Origin: an uncultured Lachnospiraceae bacterium
GTDB taxonomy: Bacteria; Bacillota; Clostridia; Lachnospirales; Lachnospiraceae
Length of the DNA: 42,478 bases
Assembly: GCA_945868305.1 (NCBI GenBank)
Contig: CAMBKU010000016.1
Coordinates: forward strand, 1 to 42,478
Reading direction: 5' to 3'
Positions within the stretch are counted from its first letter, which is position 1. Each line of letters opens with the position of its first letter. Both the position numbers and the translations under genes were made by a program. The notes below the pieces were generated by a model, which did not search any database, had not been told where the DNA came from, and was given only the letters and a program-made list of their open reading frames with translations. Below, piece after piece: positions 17,552 through 24,844 of the stretch.

Positions 17552-17887
17552 ATGGCACAGATAGTTCAGTTTTTTACGAATATAGTTTTGATGCTGCTGG
17601 GATTTTTCTTATGCATCAGCATTACAGCAGGTGTATTCCAAAGTGTGCGTGCAGATGAATATAAGGCAGATGTGATTGCAGAGCTGGAAGACAGTAATTT
17701 TAACGGAAATGTTATAAACCACTGCATTATTCAGGCATCAGAAGCAGGATACCATCTTACAGTCACACCCTGTGAGTATGATGCAGACGGAGATCTTTGT
17801 CTGGCAGAGGTGGTGCTGGAGTATTCCTATAAAGTACCACTGCTTGGCATGGAAGAAAATAAGCAACTTCGTGGAATTGCGAGATAA
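17552..17887 (+). CDS. 111-aa single-pass pseudopilin-like protein
   Basis: ATG 17552 is one base after the previous stop, with GGGAGG just upstream. It begins M-A-Q-I-V-Q-F-F, then a hydrophobic helix (about 9-29). A small extracytoplasmic domain follows with two cysteines (H-C-I-I and T-P-C-E-Y) that could form a disulfide. It ends K-Q-L-R-G-I-A-R, similar to the tail of clostridial TadE/DUF4320-like minor pilins, though I cannot confirm the match. No prepilin leader. Its N-terminus is a looser version of the M-E-Q-I start shared by its neighbours. I infer a minor filament subunit. Confidence 0.75.
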   Translation: MAQIVQFFTNIVLMLLGFFLCISITAGVFQSVRADEYKADVIAELEDSNFNGNVINHCIIQASEAGYHLTVTPCEYDADGDLCLAEVVLEYSYKVPLLGMEENKQLRGIAR

Positions 17888-17906
17888 TCAGGAGAAAGGC
17901 GGTAAA

Positions 17907-18014
17907 ATGGAACAGATTTTAGAGGAAATTGGGGGAGCATTGTTACTGATGTTTTTTGGCGGCGGTTTGCTTGCGGCAGGAATACAGGTACTGGATTTTT
18001 TTACCCAGATATGA
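17907..18014 (+). CDS. 35-aa single-helix membrane peptide
   Basis: A very short gene with ATG 17907, preceded by a GGAGAAAGGCGG purine run. The protein is M-E-Q-I-L-E-E-I-G-G followed by one glycine-rich hydrophobic helix and a short tail V-L-D-F-F-T-Q-I. It is supported as real by its ribosome binding site, its tight place in the operon (19 bases after the previous stop) and the M-E-Q-I-L start shared with neighbours. It is easy to miss in automated annotation because of its size. Likely a structural membrane subunit; function unknown. Confidence 0.65.
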   Translation: MEQILEEIGGALLLMFFGGGLLAAGIQVLDFFTQI

Positions 18015-18044
18015 TCATGGAGGATAAAAGGCAGGAGGCGGAAC

Positions 18045-18191
18045 ATGGAAGAAATTTTAAAAGAATATGGAGTGGGTGTTTTGGAGGCTGTGGCAGGCTT
18101 TTTCTTTCTGGCTATTTATATGAAGCTGTATGATAGCGGAGGAATGTTGTATGCCGTAGTAACAAAGTTTTTAGCAGGAGTATGCGGATAG
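18045..18191 (+). CDS. 48-aa single-helix membrane peptide
   Basis: ATG 18045 is preceded by AGGAGG eight bases upstream. The protein begins M-E-E-I-L-K-E-Y-G, has a hydrophobic segment (about 11-27), then a short loop with S-G-G and a second weaker hydrophobic stretch ending A-G-V-C-G. The N-terminus closely matches that of the 35-residue protein before it, suggesting a duplicated subunit family. No leader peptide. It is not detectable by length-filtered gene calling; the case rests on its ribosome binding site, spacing and shared motif. Confidence 0.65.
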   Translation: MEEILKEYGVGVLEAVAGFFFLAIYMKLYDSGGMLYAVVTKFLAGVCG

Positions 18192-18201
18192 GAGCAAAGT
18201 G

Positions 18202-18714
18202 ATGGAGCAGATAATCAGGTATTTTGGGCGGGGCTTAAAAGCGGCTGCAGTTGCGTTTCTTCTGATTGCTATGTTGTTCGAGGGAAGCAGGAAGGAAGAT
18301 GAAACAAAGGGAATTCTTAAAATGACAGGAGCAGCAATAAAGCCTGGCAGTATTTGCTATACCACCTATGAGGATTATAAGGAGCTGCAAAGAGAGGCAG
18401 AAAAACCGGAGCCTTTTTTTATAGAGAAATTTCATGGAAGTGTGGTTTACGCAGGGGAAGGTTATTGTCTTTCCGATTATGTTGAGGCGCTGGACGAAAA
18501 CGGAAAGCGTTATTCATTTTTGTTGGAAAAGGTTTCAGATAAAACGGGCAGGGAACTGGATACTGAGGGATGGGAGCAGAACGGGATTTGGCATTTTGAA
18601 CAGTCAGGAGTTTATACGCTGTATTTAATGGCAAAAAATGATGCCGGAAAAAAGATACGGTATCAGATTACAGTTCCAGTAGCGAGAAGTCAGGAAAGGA
18701 ACAAAAGTTTATGA
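18202..18714 (+). CDS. 170-aa membrane-anchored extracytoplasmic protein of Tad-like locus
   Basis: ATG 18202 is used, with GGAG seven bases upstream; a GTG at 18199 is less well placed. It starts M-E-Q-I-I-R-Y-F-G-R-G, then a single membrane helix (about 11-26). An exported domain of about 140 residues follows, with a beta-rich C-terminal half (G-V-Y-T-L-Y-L-M-A-K-N-D-A-G-K-K) that reads like an Ig/PKD-type strand pattern. I do not recognise the family. The 3' end overlaps the next gene by 4 bases. The shared N-terminus links it to the small subunits; the larger exported domain suggests a tip or adaptor subunit. Confidence 0.75.
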   Translation: MEQIIRYFGRGLKAAAVAFLLIAMLFEGSRKEDETKGILKMTGAAIKPGSICYTTYEDYKELQREAEKPEPFFIEKFHGSVVYAGEGYCLSDYVEALDENGKRYSFLLEKVSDKTGRELDTEGWEQNGIWHFEQSGVYTLYLMAKNDAGKKIRYQITVPVARSQERNKSL

Positions 18715-19313
18715 GGAATCTGATAATGAGCATTTTTGCGGCGGTTCTTGGTATCTGCTGTCTCTGCATCGTGTGTGCCATAAGTGGCAGGAATGCGAGA
18801 CAGATGGAACTGGAAGCAAATCTTGGAAATGCAGTGGAGAGTACAGTAGCTGCCGCAAAAAAAGAGAAAGAAGGATTGAGCCGCAGGGAGTTTCTCGCGT
18901 CTGCGGTAGAAAGTATGGTAAATGGTTTGCGGACGGATTCTGCTGTGGAAATGCGAATCTGGGGAGCGGAGGAAGAAAAAGGAATGTTAGGAATGGAGGT
19001 GGTAGAAATGTTCCTTTATCCGAATGGTAAAACAGGAAGGACAGCACACAGCCGGACAGTTATATATGATCGGGGAAAAGAGCCAGAAGGTCCGTATACG
19101 GTGAAATTTTACAGGGATAAGAAAGATATGCAGGCAAATGCAGAGTGCTATAAAACCTTTGTGCTGGAAGCTGGCGAAAAGATAAAAGAACCAGTAAGCC
19201 CTGTTTTGGAGGGCAGGGAGTTTGAGGGCTGGCGGGATGCAAATGATTATATTGCGGATTTTTCCCAGATAGTAGAGGAGGATATTGTCTACTATGGTGC
19301 ATGGAGTGAATAG
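18711..19313 (+). CDS. 200-aa membrane-anchored protein ending in an InlB-like repeat
   Basis: ATG 18711 overlaps the previous stop (ATGA). One membrane helix (about 4-24) is followed by a helical stalk rich in A, E and K (about 28-70) and a beta domain. The last 45 residues (E-F-E-G-W ... D-I-V-Y-Y-G-A-W) have the Listeria-Bacteroides/InlB B-repeat pattern of an F-x-G-W start and a Y-x-A-W end. The same kind of repeat occurs three times in the large adhesin encoded downstream, suggesting a physical or evolutionary link. It is the last gene of the compact operon. The topology is that of a TadE/TadG-like minor pilin. Confidence 0.75.
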   Translation: MRNLIMSIFAAVLGICCLCIVCAISGRNARQMELEANLGNAVESTVAAAKKEKEGLSRREFLASAVESMVNGLRTDSAVEMRIWGAEEEKGMLGMEVVEMFLYPNGKTGRTAHSRTVIYDRGKEPEGPYTVKFYRDKKDMQANAECYKTFVLEAGEKIKEPVSPVLEGREFEGWRDANDYIADFSQIVEEDIVYYGAWSE

Positions 19314-19353
19314 ACTGGCACTGTCCCAGTCGAAAAAGTAGGAATGTTTTTCA

Positions 19354-19382
19354 TTGGTTTTCCCGGTCTTTGGTGGTAATAT
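19354..19382 (+). promoter_or_regulatory. weak candidate promoter before the secreted-protein genes
   Basis: TTGGTT (19354-19359), a 17-base spacer and TAATAT (19377-19382) lie in the 116-base gap between the membrane operon and the first secreted-protein gene. A 6-bp hairpin, GACTGG/CCAGTC (19313-19331), precedes it without a T tract. Separate expression of the secreted proteins is possible but not established. Confidence 0.3.
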
Positions 19383-19429
19383 GGATGCTAGGAAAATATA
19401 CGTAAAAAGACACAAAAGGAGAAAAAATT

Positions 19430-20530
19430 ATGAAAAACAAAACAGTAACAACAATTTTAACAGCAGCAGCAATCACAGCAACTACACTTGGCGGAACAAG
19501 CCTTACTTTCGCGGAGGAGATTCCGGTAGAAGAAGCAACCGAAGCCGTATTGACAGAGGAAACCTCTGAAACAGAGCAGGTAGATATAGAAGCCGCAGCG
19601 CAGGCAGACCTGGATGATGCAGAAGTAACAGAAACTACAGGAGAACAGGAAACCGAGGAAGAACTTGTTAATGCATCAAGCGCATTTGTTGCATCTGTCA
19701 ATATTTATGTGGCATCCCAGGGCAGTACCGGTATCACGGCGGGAATGGTAACGCAGCTTACATCATCTGGTGATTTAGAGTACCACTGGCAGGTTTATGA
19801 CTGCAAGACGGATGGATGCGTTTTTGAAACGGACTGGATATTGAATAATGAGTGGTTCCAGTATACGCCGGATAAACCGGGGGATTATATTTTAGTAGGT
19901 CAAGTGAGAGCAGCGGGAGATTCTCGTGTTATTTCTGATAGAACTCGCGTAAGCTACCACCCGAACATTAAGGGCAAATGCCAGATGCCGTATACCGGGG
20001 AAGGCGGAGGCTATCTTATCGGCGTGGAATCTTATGATAATCCGAACCAGGAGTATGAGTATGAGATGCTGATTTTAGACTGTACCCTGCTCGCAGAAGG
20101 CAAAGATGCATGGACCTACAGCACAGGAAAATGCAAGGTGCCGGAGACATCCTTCTGGACGGTATGGCAGCCGCAGTATGGCTATTACTGGACGCTGTTC
20201 CGGGTGTATGACAAGGAAGGAAACCTGATTGACGAGGACTGCTATGGATTTGAAAATACGGGAAGACCGACAGTGATAAAACCGTTAGATAAATACCAGC
20301 AGAGTTATGTGGACAATTATAATGTTAGCATAACGTCTAAAGGCAGAGAAGGCTATAAAACACAAATGAAGGCTTATAACTATGCCGTTTCAACCGGAGT
20401 TCGATCGGATAAAGCTGATACGTTTGCATATAATGTGGCGAATGATTACGATAATCTTATCAATAAGCCCGGTTATGAATGGCTTCAGGGAAACACATGG
20501 CTGGAGGGCTATGAGACCTATTTCAAATAA
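19430..20530 (+). CDS. secreted 366-aa protein of the Tad-like locus
   Basis: AAAGGAG lies nine bases before ATG 19430. A Sec signal peptide is clear (basic start, hydrophobic core rich in A/T, likely cleavage near T-F-A-E at about residues 26-30). A very acidic linker rich in E/T (about 31-85) follows. Then comes an all-beta region with the aromatic module Y-H-W-Q-V-Y-D-C, and a second module with Y-E-M-L-I-L-D-C and Y-Y-W-T-L-F-R-V-Y-D. Several cysteines (D-C-K-T-D-G-C, G-K-C-Q, D-C-T-L, G-K-C-K, E-D-C) could form disulfides. A helical tail ends W-L-E-G-Y-E-T-Y-F-K. There is no LPXTG motif. I know no function; location suggests cargo or a surface component of the upstream machine. Confidence 0.85.
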   Translation: MKNKTVTTILTAAAITATTLGGTSLTFAEEIPVEEATEAVLTEETSETEQVDIEAAAQADLDDAEVTETTGEQETEEELVNASSAFVASVNIYVASQGSTGITAGMVTQLTSSGDLEYHWQVYDCKTDGCVFETDWILNNEWFQYTPDKPGDYILVGQVRAAGDSRVISDRTRVSYHPNIKGKCQMPYTGEGGGYLIGVESYDNPNQEYEYEMLILDCTLLAEGKDAWTYSTGKCKVPETSFWTVWQPQYGYYWTLFRVYDKEGNLIDEDCYGFENTGRPTVIKPLDKYQQSYVDNYNVSITSKGREGYKTQMKAYNYAVSTGVRSDKADTFAYNVANDYDNLINKPGYEWLQGNTWLEGYETYFK

Positions 20531-20557
20531 GGAGCAACAAAGGAGGAAAGGGTAAGC

Positions 20558-23500
20558 GTGAAAGAAAAGGATAGGAGGAAGAAGACAGGAGGGAGTTTCA
20601 GGCTTTTGATGGCACTGTGTTTCTGCTGTATCGGACTGTGTTTAGGAAAAGCTGATACGGTGAAAGCAGAAACTGTGGTTGGAGACGGGGAAAAAGTAAT
20701 ATGGGGCGATGAGCAGCCTATCCGGTTAGTATCCGGGGATTGGCGGGTAAAGGGTGTCATCGAAATCAAAGAAGGATGTAATGTCGAAGTATTCTGCCCG
20801 GACGGGAACTGCAGGTTTTACAACGATACCAGACCAGGAGATAACGGTGAGCGTTATCCCATGTTCGCGGTAAAGAAAGGGGCAACGTTGACGTTAACAA
20901 ATATTACGTTGGACGGCAACGGTGTTCCGAGTGACAGCTCGTCCTGTGTTGTTGTACATGGAGCCTCAAATGCGCAGGGCACTTTGAAATTACTGGGCAA
21001 CACAAAAATTTATGGTTCCACCCTCTTAAACGGCTACGGCGGACACGGTGTCTATGGCAACCAATACACAACAATAAGTATGCAGGAGAACAGCACCATC
21101 TATAACTGTCAGGGCTATGGCATCGGTACCTACGGGAATGTTGAAATGAGAGGCGGTTCTATCCATGACTGTCTGGTGGGTATCAGTGCAAATAATTATG
21201 GCGGAAACACACAGAATGGTAATCTTACCATGACCGGCGGTGACGTCTATAACAACCGTGGCTATGGTCTGGAGACCAACAGCGGAACGATTACTATGAG
21301 CGGCGGATATGTGCATGGGAACCAGCAGGGTATCGCCACCAGCAAAGGTACCGTGAACATCTCGAAAGAGGCGGTCGTCTGTGAGAATACGGACAATGGT
21401 GTGTATGCGGCACACGGAACCGTGAATGTGAGCGGCGGGCAGATACGCAGTAACGGCGGAAACGGCATCCAGCTCTACCAGCAGTCCTCTGCCGAGCTTT
21501 CGGGTGGAGATATCTTTTTAAACAGTAATGGCGTGTACAGCACCGACCAGGGAAATGTCACGCTGAAAGGAGCGACGCTCCGCCAGAACAACAGGAGCGG
21601 GATATACGCCGAGCATGGAAACAGGGTACGCATAGAGTCGGGAGACGTCTATCTGAACGGCGCAGACGGTGTCAGCCTTGCAAATTCCACGGCAGAAATG
21701 ACCGGAGGCAGCATCCGTTCCAACGGCTATCAGATGGTCGGCAGCGGCTTTTCAAAGATAAGTGATGCTTCCGGCATCCGGGCAGTCAGTTCTACCGTGA
21801 CCATTTCCGGCGGTGAATCCTGCACCAATTCCAGAAACGGTGTGGATGTGGTGTCTGCCGGAAACCTGACGGTCAGCGGCAGTGGTTCGATATATGGAAA
21901 TGCGGCAAAGGGAATCTATGAAACTTTAGGCTCCACGGTCACGATGACCGGAGGCTCCGTTCGTGACAACCATGATGCAGATATCTGGGAGGAAGGAAAC
22001 TCGACCGTGAAATGGACCGGAGGTACCTGCGGCAGCAATGGTCTGAACGTATGGCATGACGGAAAAGAAGGAGAAACCGGACTTGTAGTGGGGAGCGGCG
22101 CGAATGGCGGAAACAGCATATCGGTCTATCTGACCGGAAAAGACCGTTATGTGACGGCGGACAGCAGCCATCCCTTTGGCATAGCGATACCGGACGACTG
22201 TTATTTCCGGGGCAAGAAGCTGATACATACCGGAAACGGGACGCAGGCATCCGGCGCATGTAATAACCTCACCTTTGATAAGAAAGGTGCATTTACGAAG
22301 CGGGCAAAGGACAACGATGTGGTGGTATGGGACAAGTACACACAGACTACGGAACACCGGAAATTCAATCCAGATAAGAATACCTGGGAAAAGAGCCAGG
22401 ATGCGGTAAAAGAGGATGCCTGGGGCGGAGACAGCTATACACCGAAATACGGAACTACGCCGCAGTATTACCGGAACTATGCCCTGACCATGACAGATCC
22501 GAATCAGGCTATGCCGGCAGAGGGCAGTACGGTCACCGTAAGCGATGTGTCTTCGGAGAATATCTTCTATGCCTGCTATTATCCGAACCGGTATACCATC
22601 CATTTCGATGGGAACGGTGCGACCAGCGGGAATACAAAAGACCAGGAGATGCTTTATGGAGTGGCGGCGAACCTGAATGCAAACGGTTTCCAACGGGAAT
22701 TTGATGTCGCCTATGATGTGAACGGCGGCAGTTCCGTGGAAAAGTCCGGTGACCATGCGGTATCGGATTTTATTGGGTGGAAGGTGAGCCCTGCGGCAAT
22801 AAACCCGTCCTACTCTGACAGACAGCTTGTTAAGAATATCGCAGAGCCGGGGAAGACCAGGACATTGTACGCCGGATGGCGTGATAATGCAGTGACACTC
22901 CCCAATGCCAGCAAAGCGGACGAATACCAGGTCGTGGATGAAGAACACAAAGGATGGGTGAAGTATTATTTCCTGGGCTGGTACACGGCGCCGGAAGGCG
23001 GCAAGTGTGTCGGCAGGGGCGGAGATGCTTATACCCCGAAGGCAAACGTCACGCTCTATGCCCACTGGTCATATAAGGTATGCATCTATTATGACGGGAA
23101 TACGAACGATGGCGGCGGAATGGCAATGGATGATCCGGCAAAGGGAGACATCAAGCCTTATGGACAGACCTACACAATCCGGGAGAATGGCTACAGCAAG
23201 ACGGGCTATGATTTCTTCGGATGGAACACGGCACAGGTGGACGGCGCCGGAAATCTCATTGAGAACGGGAAAGAAGCCTTTGCACCGGGAAGTGCTTATA
23301 TTGAGGACATCCCCCTTACCCTTTTTGCGGCATGGCGGAACCGTTTTGACATCGCATATATGGGAATCTGCCAGACGGAAGGGGACGACTACTTTGATAA
23401 CAACGGCGGGAATGATTACTCGCAGCTCTCCGATACCGTGAAATTAGGAAAAGCCGAAGATATGAAGACTGTAACGACGAAATCCTTCTTCGACAGTGAA

Positions 23501-24334
23501 ACCGGAGAGGAGGTCGTGATGGATGTGACCGGAACGGGCGTCGGCTGGGCGTTCGCAAAGGACATCGAAGCAAAATATAAGGAAGCCTACATTGAGGAGG
23601 ATACGGAATATCCGGCGGCGGAGTTCTTTGCGCTCGCAAGGGATGCCGGGGCATTTACCTATGGCAGCGTAAGCGAGGATTATAAAGGAACGGTGCCGGC
23701 ACTGAACAGTCCGGACATGGCGGTGGCGAACCTGTACCGCGTATGGGATTACGGTCCGTTAGTAGAAGCTTATGACCTGTATTATACCTTGGACCAGGCG
23801 CAGAGCGGCTACATCACCGAGGCAGAGCTTCTAAGCCATGCCAAGGCAACGGACGAGGAAGATGGCGAGATAACGGGAGGTGACCACGCAGACAAGGGAA
23901 ATTCCTTCCATGTGATGGATTATTCCGAGACAGATTTTACTTCATTTACTACAACCGGCAGCGTGACAGAAACGTACCTTGCAACAGACAGTGTCGGAAA
24001 TCAGACAAAAAAGAGGGTTACAGTGCATATTGTGGATACTGTACCGGAAAAGGTTTTGCCGGAAGGTACAACACGTTTCGTATCAGGAAAATATTATGAA
24101 CTGTCTCATGAGGAAGGAGGATTAAAGGAGGATTCTGTTTGGAAGACAAATCCGGAATATCGGGTGGCGCTGGAAAAGACCTTTGAGAATCAAAAAAGCG
24201 GAACGCCGGAGGAAACCTATACCTTCAGCCATGCAGATATTTTGAAAATGCAGGAATATATAAAGGAGAACGGATTCGGAAATACCAAAAGTCCAGATGC
24301 ACTGGAACAGTTTTATCGGCAGTTCATGGAATAA
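20558..24334 (+). CDS. large secreted beta-helix / InlB-repeat adhesin-like protein
   Basis: 1258 residues from GTG 20558, with AGGAGG 11 bases upstream. A signal peptide (about 1-37, ending T-V-K-A-E) is followed by a right-handed parallel beta-helix (about 108-478). This consists of many 20-25-residue coils of the form M-x-G-G-S-I/V-x-x-N-x-x-x-G. Listeria-Bacteroides/InlB-like repeats close with L-Y-A-G-W (about 771), L-Y-A-H-W (about 834) and L-F-A-A-W (about 923). An HYR/DUF5011-like Ig domain follows (about 1073-1158: A-T-D-E-E-D-G ... V-G-N-Q-T-K-K-R-V-T-V). A C-terminal segment (about 1221-1258) contains Y-I-K-E-N-G-F-G-N. No LPXTG or SLH anchor is present. The central part is visibly richer in G+C than both ends. 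Likely displayed or exported by the upstream machine; ligand unknown. Confidence 0.9.
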   Translation: MKEKDRRKKTGGSFRLLMALCFCCIGLCLGKADTVKAETVVGDGEKVIWGDEQPIRLVSGDWRVKGVIEIKEGCNVEVFCPDGNCRFYNDTRPGDNGERYPMFAVKKGATLTLTNITLDGNGVPSDSSSCVVVHGASNAQGTLKLLGNTKIYGSTLLNGYGGHGVYGNQYTTISMQENSTIYNCQGYGIGTYGNVEMRGGSIHDCLVGISANNYGGNTQNGNLTMTGGDVYNNRGYGLETNSGTITMSGGYVHGNQQGIATSKGTVNISKEAVVCENTDNGVYAAHGTVNVSGGQIRSNGGNGIQLYQQSSAELSGGDIFLNSNGVYSTDQGNVTLKGATLRQNNRSGIYAEHGNRVRIESGDVYLNGADGVSLANSTAEMTGGSIRSNGYQMVGSGFSKISDASGIRAVSSTVTISGGESCTNSRNGVDVVSAGNLTVSGSGSIYGNAAKGIYETLGSTVTMTGGSVRDNHDADIWEEGNSTVKWTGGTCGSNGLNVWHDGKEGETGLVVGSGANGGNSISVYLTGKDRYVTADSSHPFGIAIPDDCYFRGKKLIHTGNGTQASGACNNLTFDKKGAFTKRAKDNDVVVWDKYTQTTEHRKFNPDKNTWEKSQDAVKEDAWGGDSYTPKYGTTPQYYRNYALTMTDPNQAMPAEGSTVTVSDVSSENIFYACYYPNRYTIHFDGNGATSGNTKDQEMLYGVAANLNANGFQREFDVAYDVNGGSSVEKSGDHAVSDFIGWKVSPAAINPSYSDRQLVKNIAEPGKTRTLYAGWRDNAVTLPNASKADEYQVVDEEHKGWVKYYFLGWYTAPEGGKCVGRGGDAYTPKANVTLYAHWSYKVCIYYDGNTNDGGGMAMDDPAKGDIKPYGQTYTIRENGYSKTGYDFFGWNTAQVDGAGNLIENGKEAFAPGSAYIEDIPLTLFAAWRNRFDIAYMGICQTEGDDYFDNNGGNDYSQLSDTVKLGKAEDMKTVTTKSFFDSETGEEVVMDVTGTGVGWAFAKDIEAKYKEAYIEEDTEYPAAEFFALARDAGAFTYGSVSEDYKGTVPALNSPDMAVANLYRVWDYGPLVEAYDLYYTLDQAQSGYITEAELLSHAKATDEEDGEITGGDHADKGNSFHVMDYSETDFTSFTTTGSVTETYLATDSVGNQTKKRVTVHIVDTVPEKVLPEGTTRFVSGKYYELSHEEGGLKEDSVWKTNPEYRVALEKTFENQKSGTPEETYTFSHADILKMQEYIKENGFGNTKSPDALEQFYRQFME

Positions 24335-24388
24335 AGAGGCTGGTTTTTTGGCGTATGCCGTGTTACAATAAAAAAGAGGAGGATGTCT

Positions 24389-24775
24389 ATGACAGATAAC
24401 GAATTATTATTGGCAATTTCCAATATTATGGATAAAAAAATTGAACCGCTGCAAGGCGAGATAGGTGAAATGAAGGGCGAGATTGTCGAGATGAAGGGAG
24501 ACATCGCAAAGATGAAAGGCGATATCGTCGAAATGAAGGGCGAGATCGTCGAGATGAAGGGAGATATCACAAAATTGCAGGGAAATTACAGAAAAATTTC
24601 TCTGCAGCTTGAAAATAATGTAATTCCGCATTTAAATGAATTGTCTAGTTGCTATACTTCGACATTTCAGCGCTATTCCAGTCAGTTGGGGAAAATGGAT
24701 GCATATTCACAGGATATGATACTATTGAAAGAAGTTGTGATGGAACATAGCGAAAAGCTAAAACAACTTTCCTGA
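24389..24775 (+). CDS. small heptad-repeat coiled-coil protein
   Basis: 128 residues. I start at ATG 24389 because AGAGGAGG directly abuts an earlier in-frame ATG at 24383, which leaves no spacer there. The N-terminus (T-D-N-E-L-L-L-A-I-S) leads into six 7-residue units of the form G-(D/E)-I-x-x-M-K (about 23-64), a textbook parallel coiled coil. A second helical region with S-S-C-Y and S-E-K-L-K-Q-L follows. There is no signal peptide or membrane helix, so it is cytoplasmic. Such proteins are frequent and variable in Lachnospiraceae; function unknown. It is followed by a strong bidirectional terminator. Confidence 0.8.
   Translation: MTDNELLLAISNIMDKKIEPLQGEIGEMKGEIVEMKGDIAKMKGDIVEMKGEIVEMKGDITKLQGNYRKISLQLENNVIPHLNELSSCYTSTFQRYSSQLGKMDAYSQDMILLKEVVMEHSEKLKQLS
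24455..24580 (+). repeat. six tandem 21-bp units encoding heptads
   Basis: Six consecutive 21-base units of the type GGCGAGATCGTCGAGATGAA (plus one base) encode the G-E-I-V-E-M-K heptads. The units differ mainly at third positions and at the E/D and V/A/T/G sites. In-frame slippage would change coiled-coil length by whole heptads. Confidence 0.85.
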
Positions 24776-24806
24776 TAAAGGTGTCAGAGATATAAAAAGT
24801 ATATAA

Positions 24807-24835
24807 AAAATAGCTGGGGTTGCCCCAGCTATTTT
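24807..24835. terminator. bidirectional intrinsic terminator
   Basis: A perfect 13-bp inverted repeat AAAATAGCTGGGG (24807-24819) and CCCCAGCTATTTT (24823-24835) with a 3-base loop. A tracts and T tracts flank it. It serves the coiled-coil gene and the convergent CorC/HlyC gene. Confidence 0.93.
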
Positions 24836-24844
24836 CAATATTAG

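Noticed and set aside
19313-19331. Hairpin after the last machine gene as a terminator
   Set aside because: Only a 6-bp stem and followed by A-rich, not T-rich, sequence; too weak to call.
21926-23065. A 379-codon open frame on the minus strand inside the adhesin gene
   Set aside because: It is antisense to a clearly coding plus-strand gene with a signal peptide and recognisable repeats. The frame has no convincing ribosome binding site and low-complexity His/Ile/Arg content, so it is a by-product of the repeat codons.
24220-24334. LPXTG-type sorting signal at the adhesin C-terminus
   Set aside because: There is no LPXTG-like motif, hydrophobic segment or basic tail; the protein ends in an amphipathic helical segment.
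24455-24580. The 21-bp repeats as a CRISPR array
   Set aside because: Units are directly adjacent with no spacers and encode heptads in frame.
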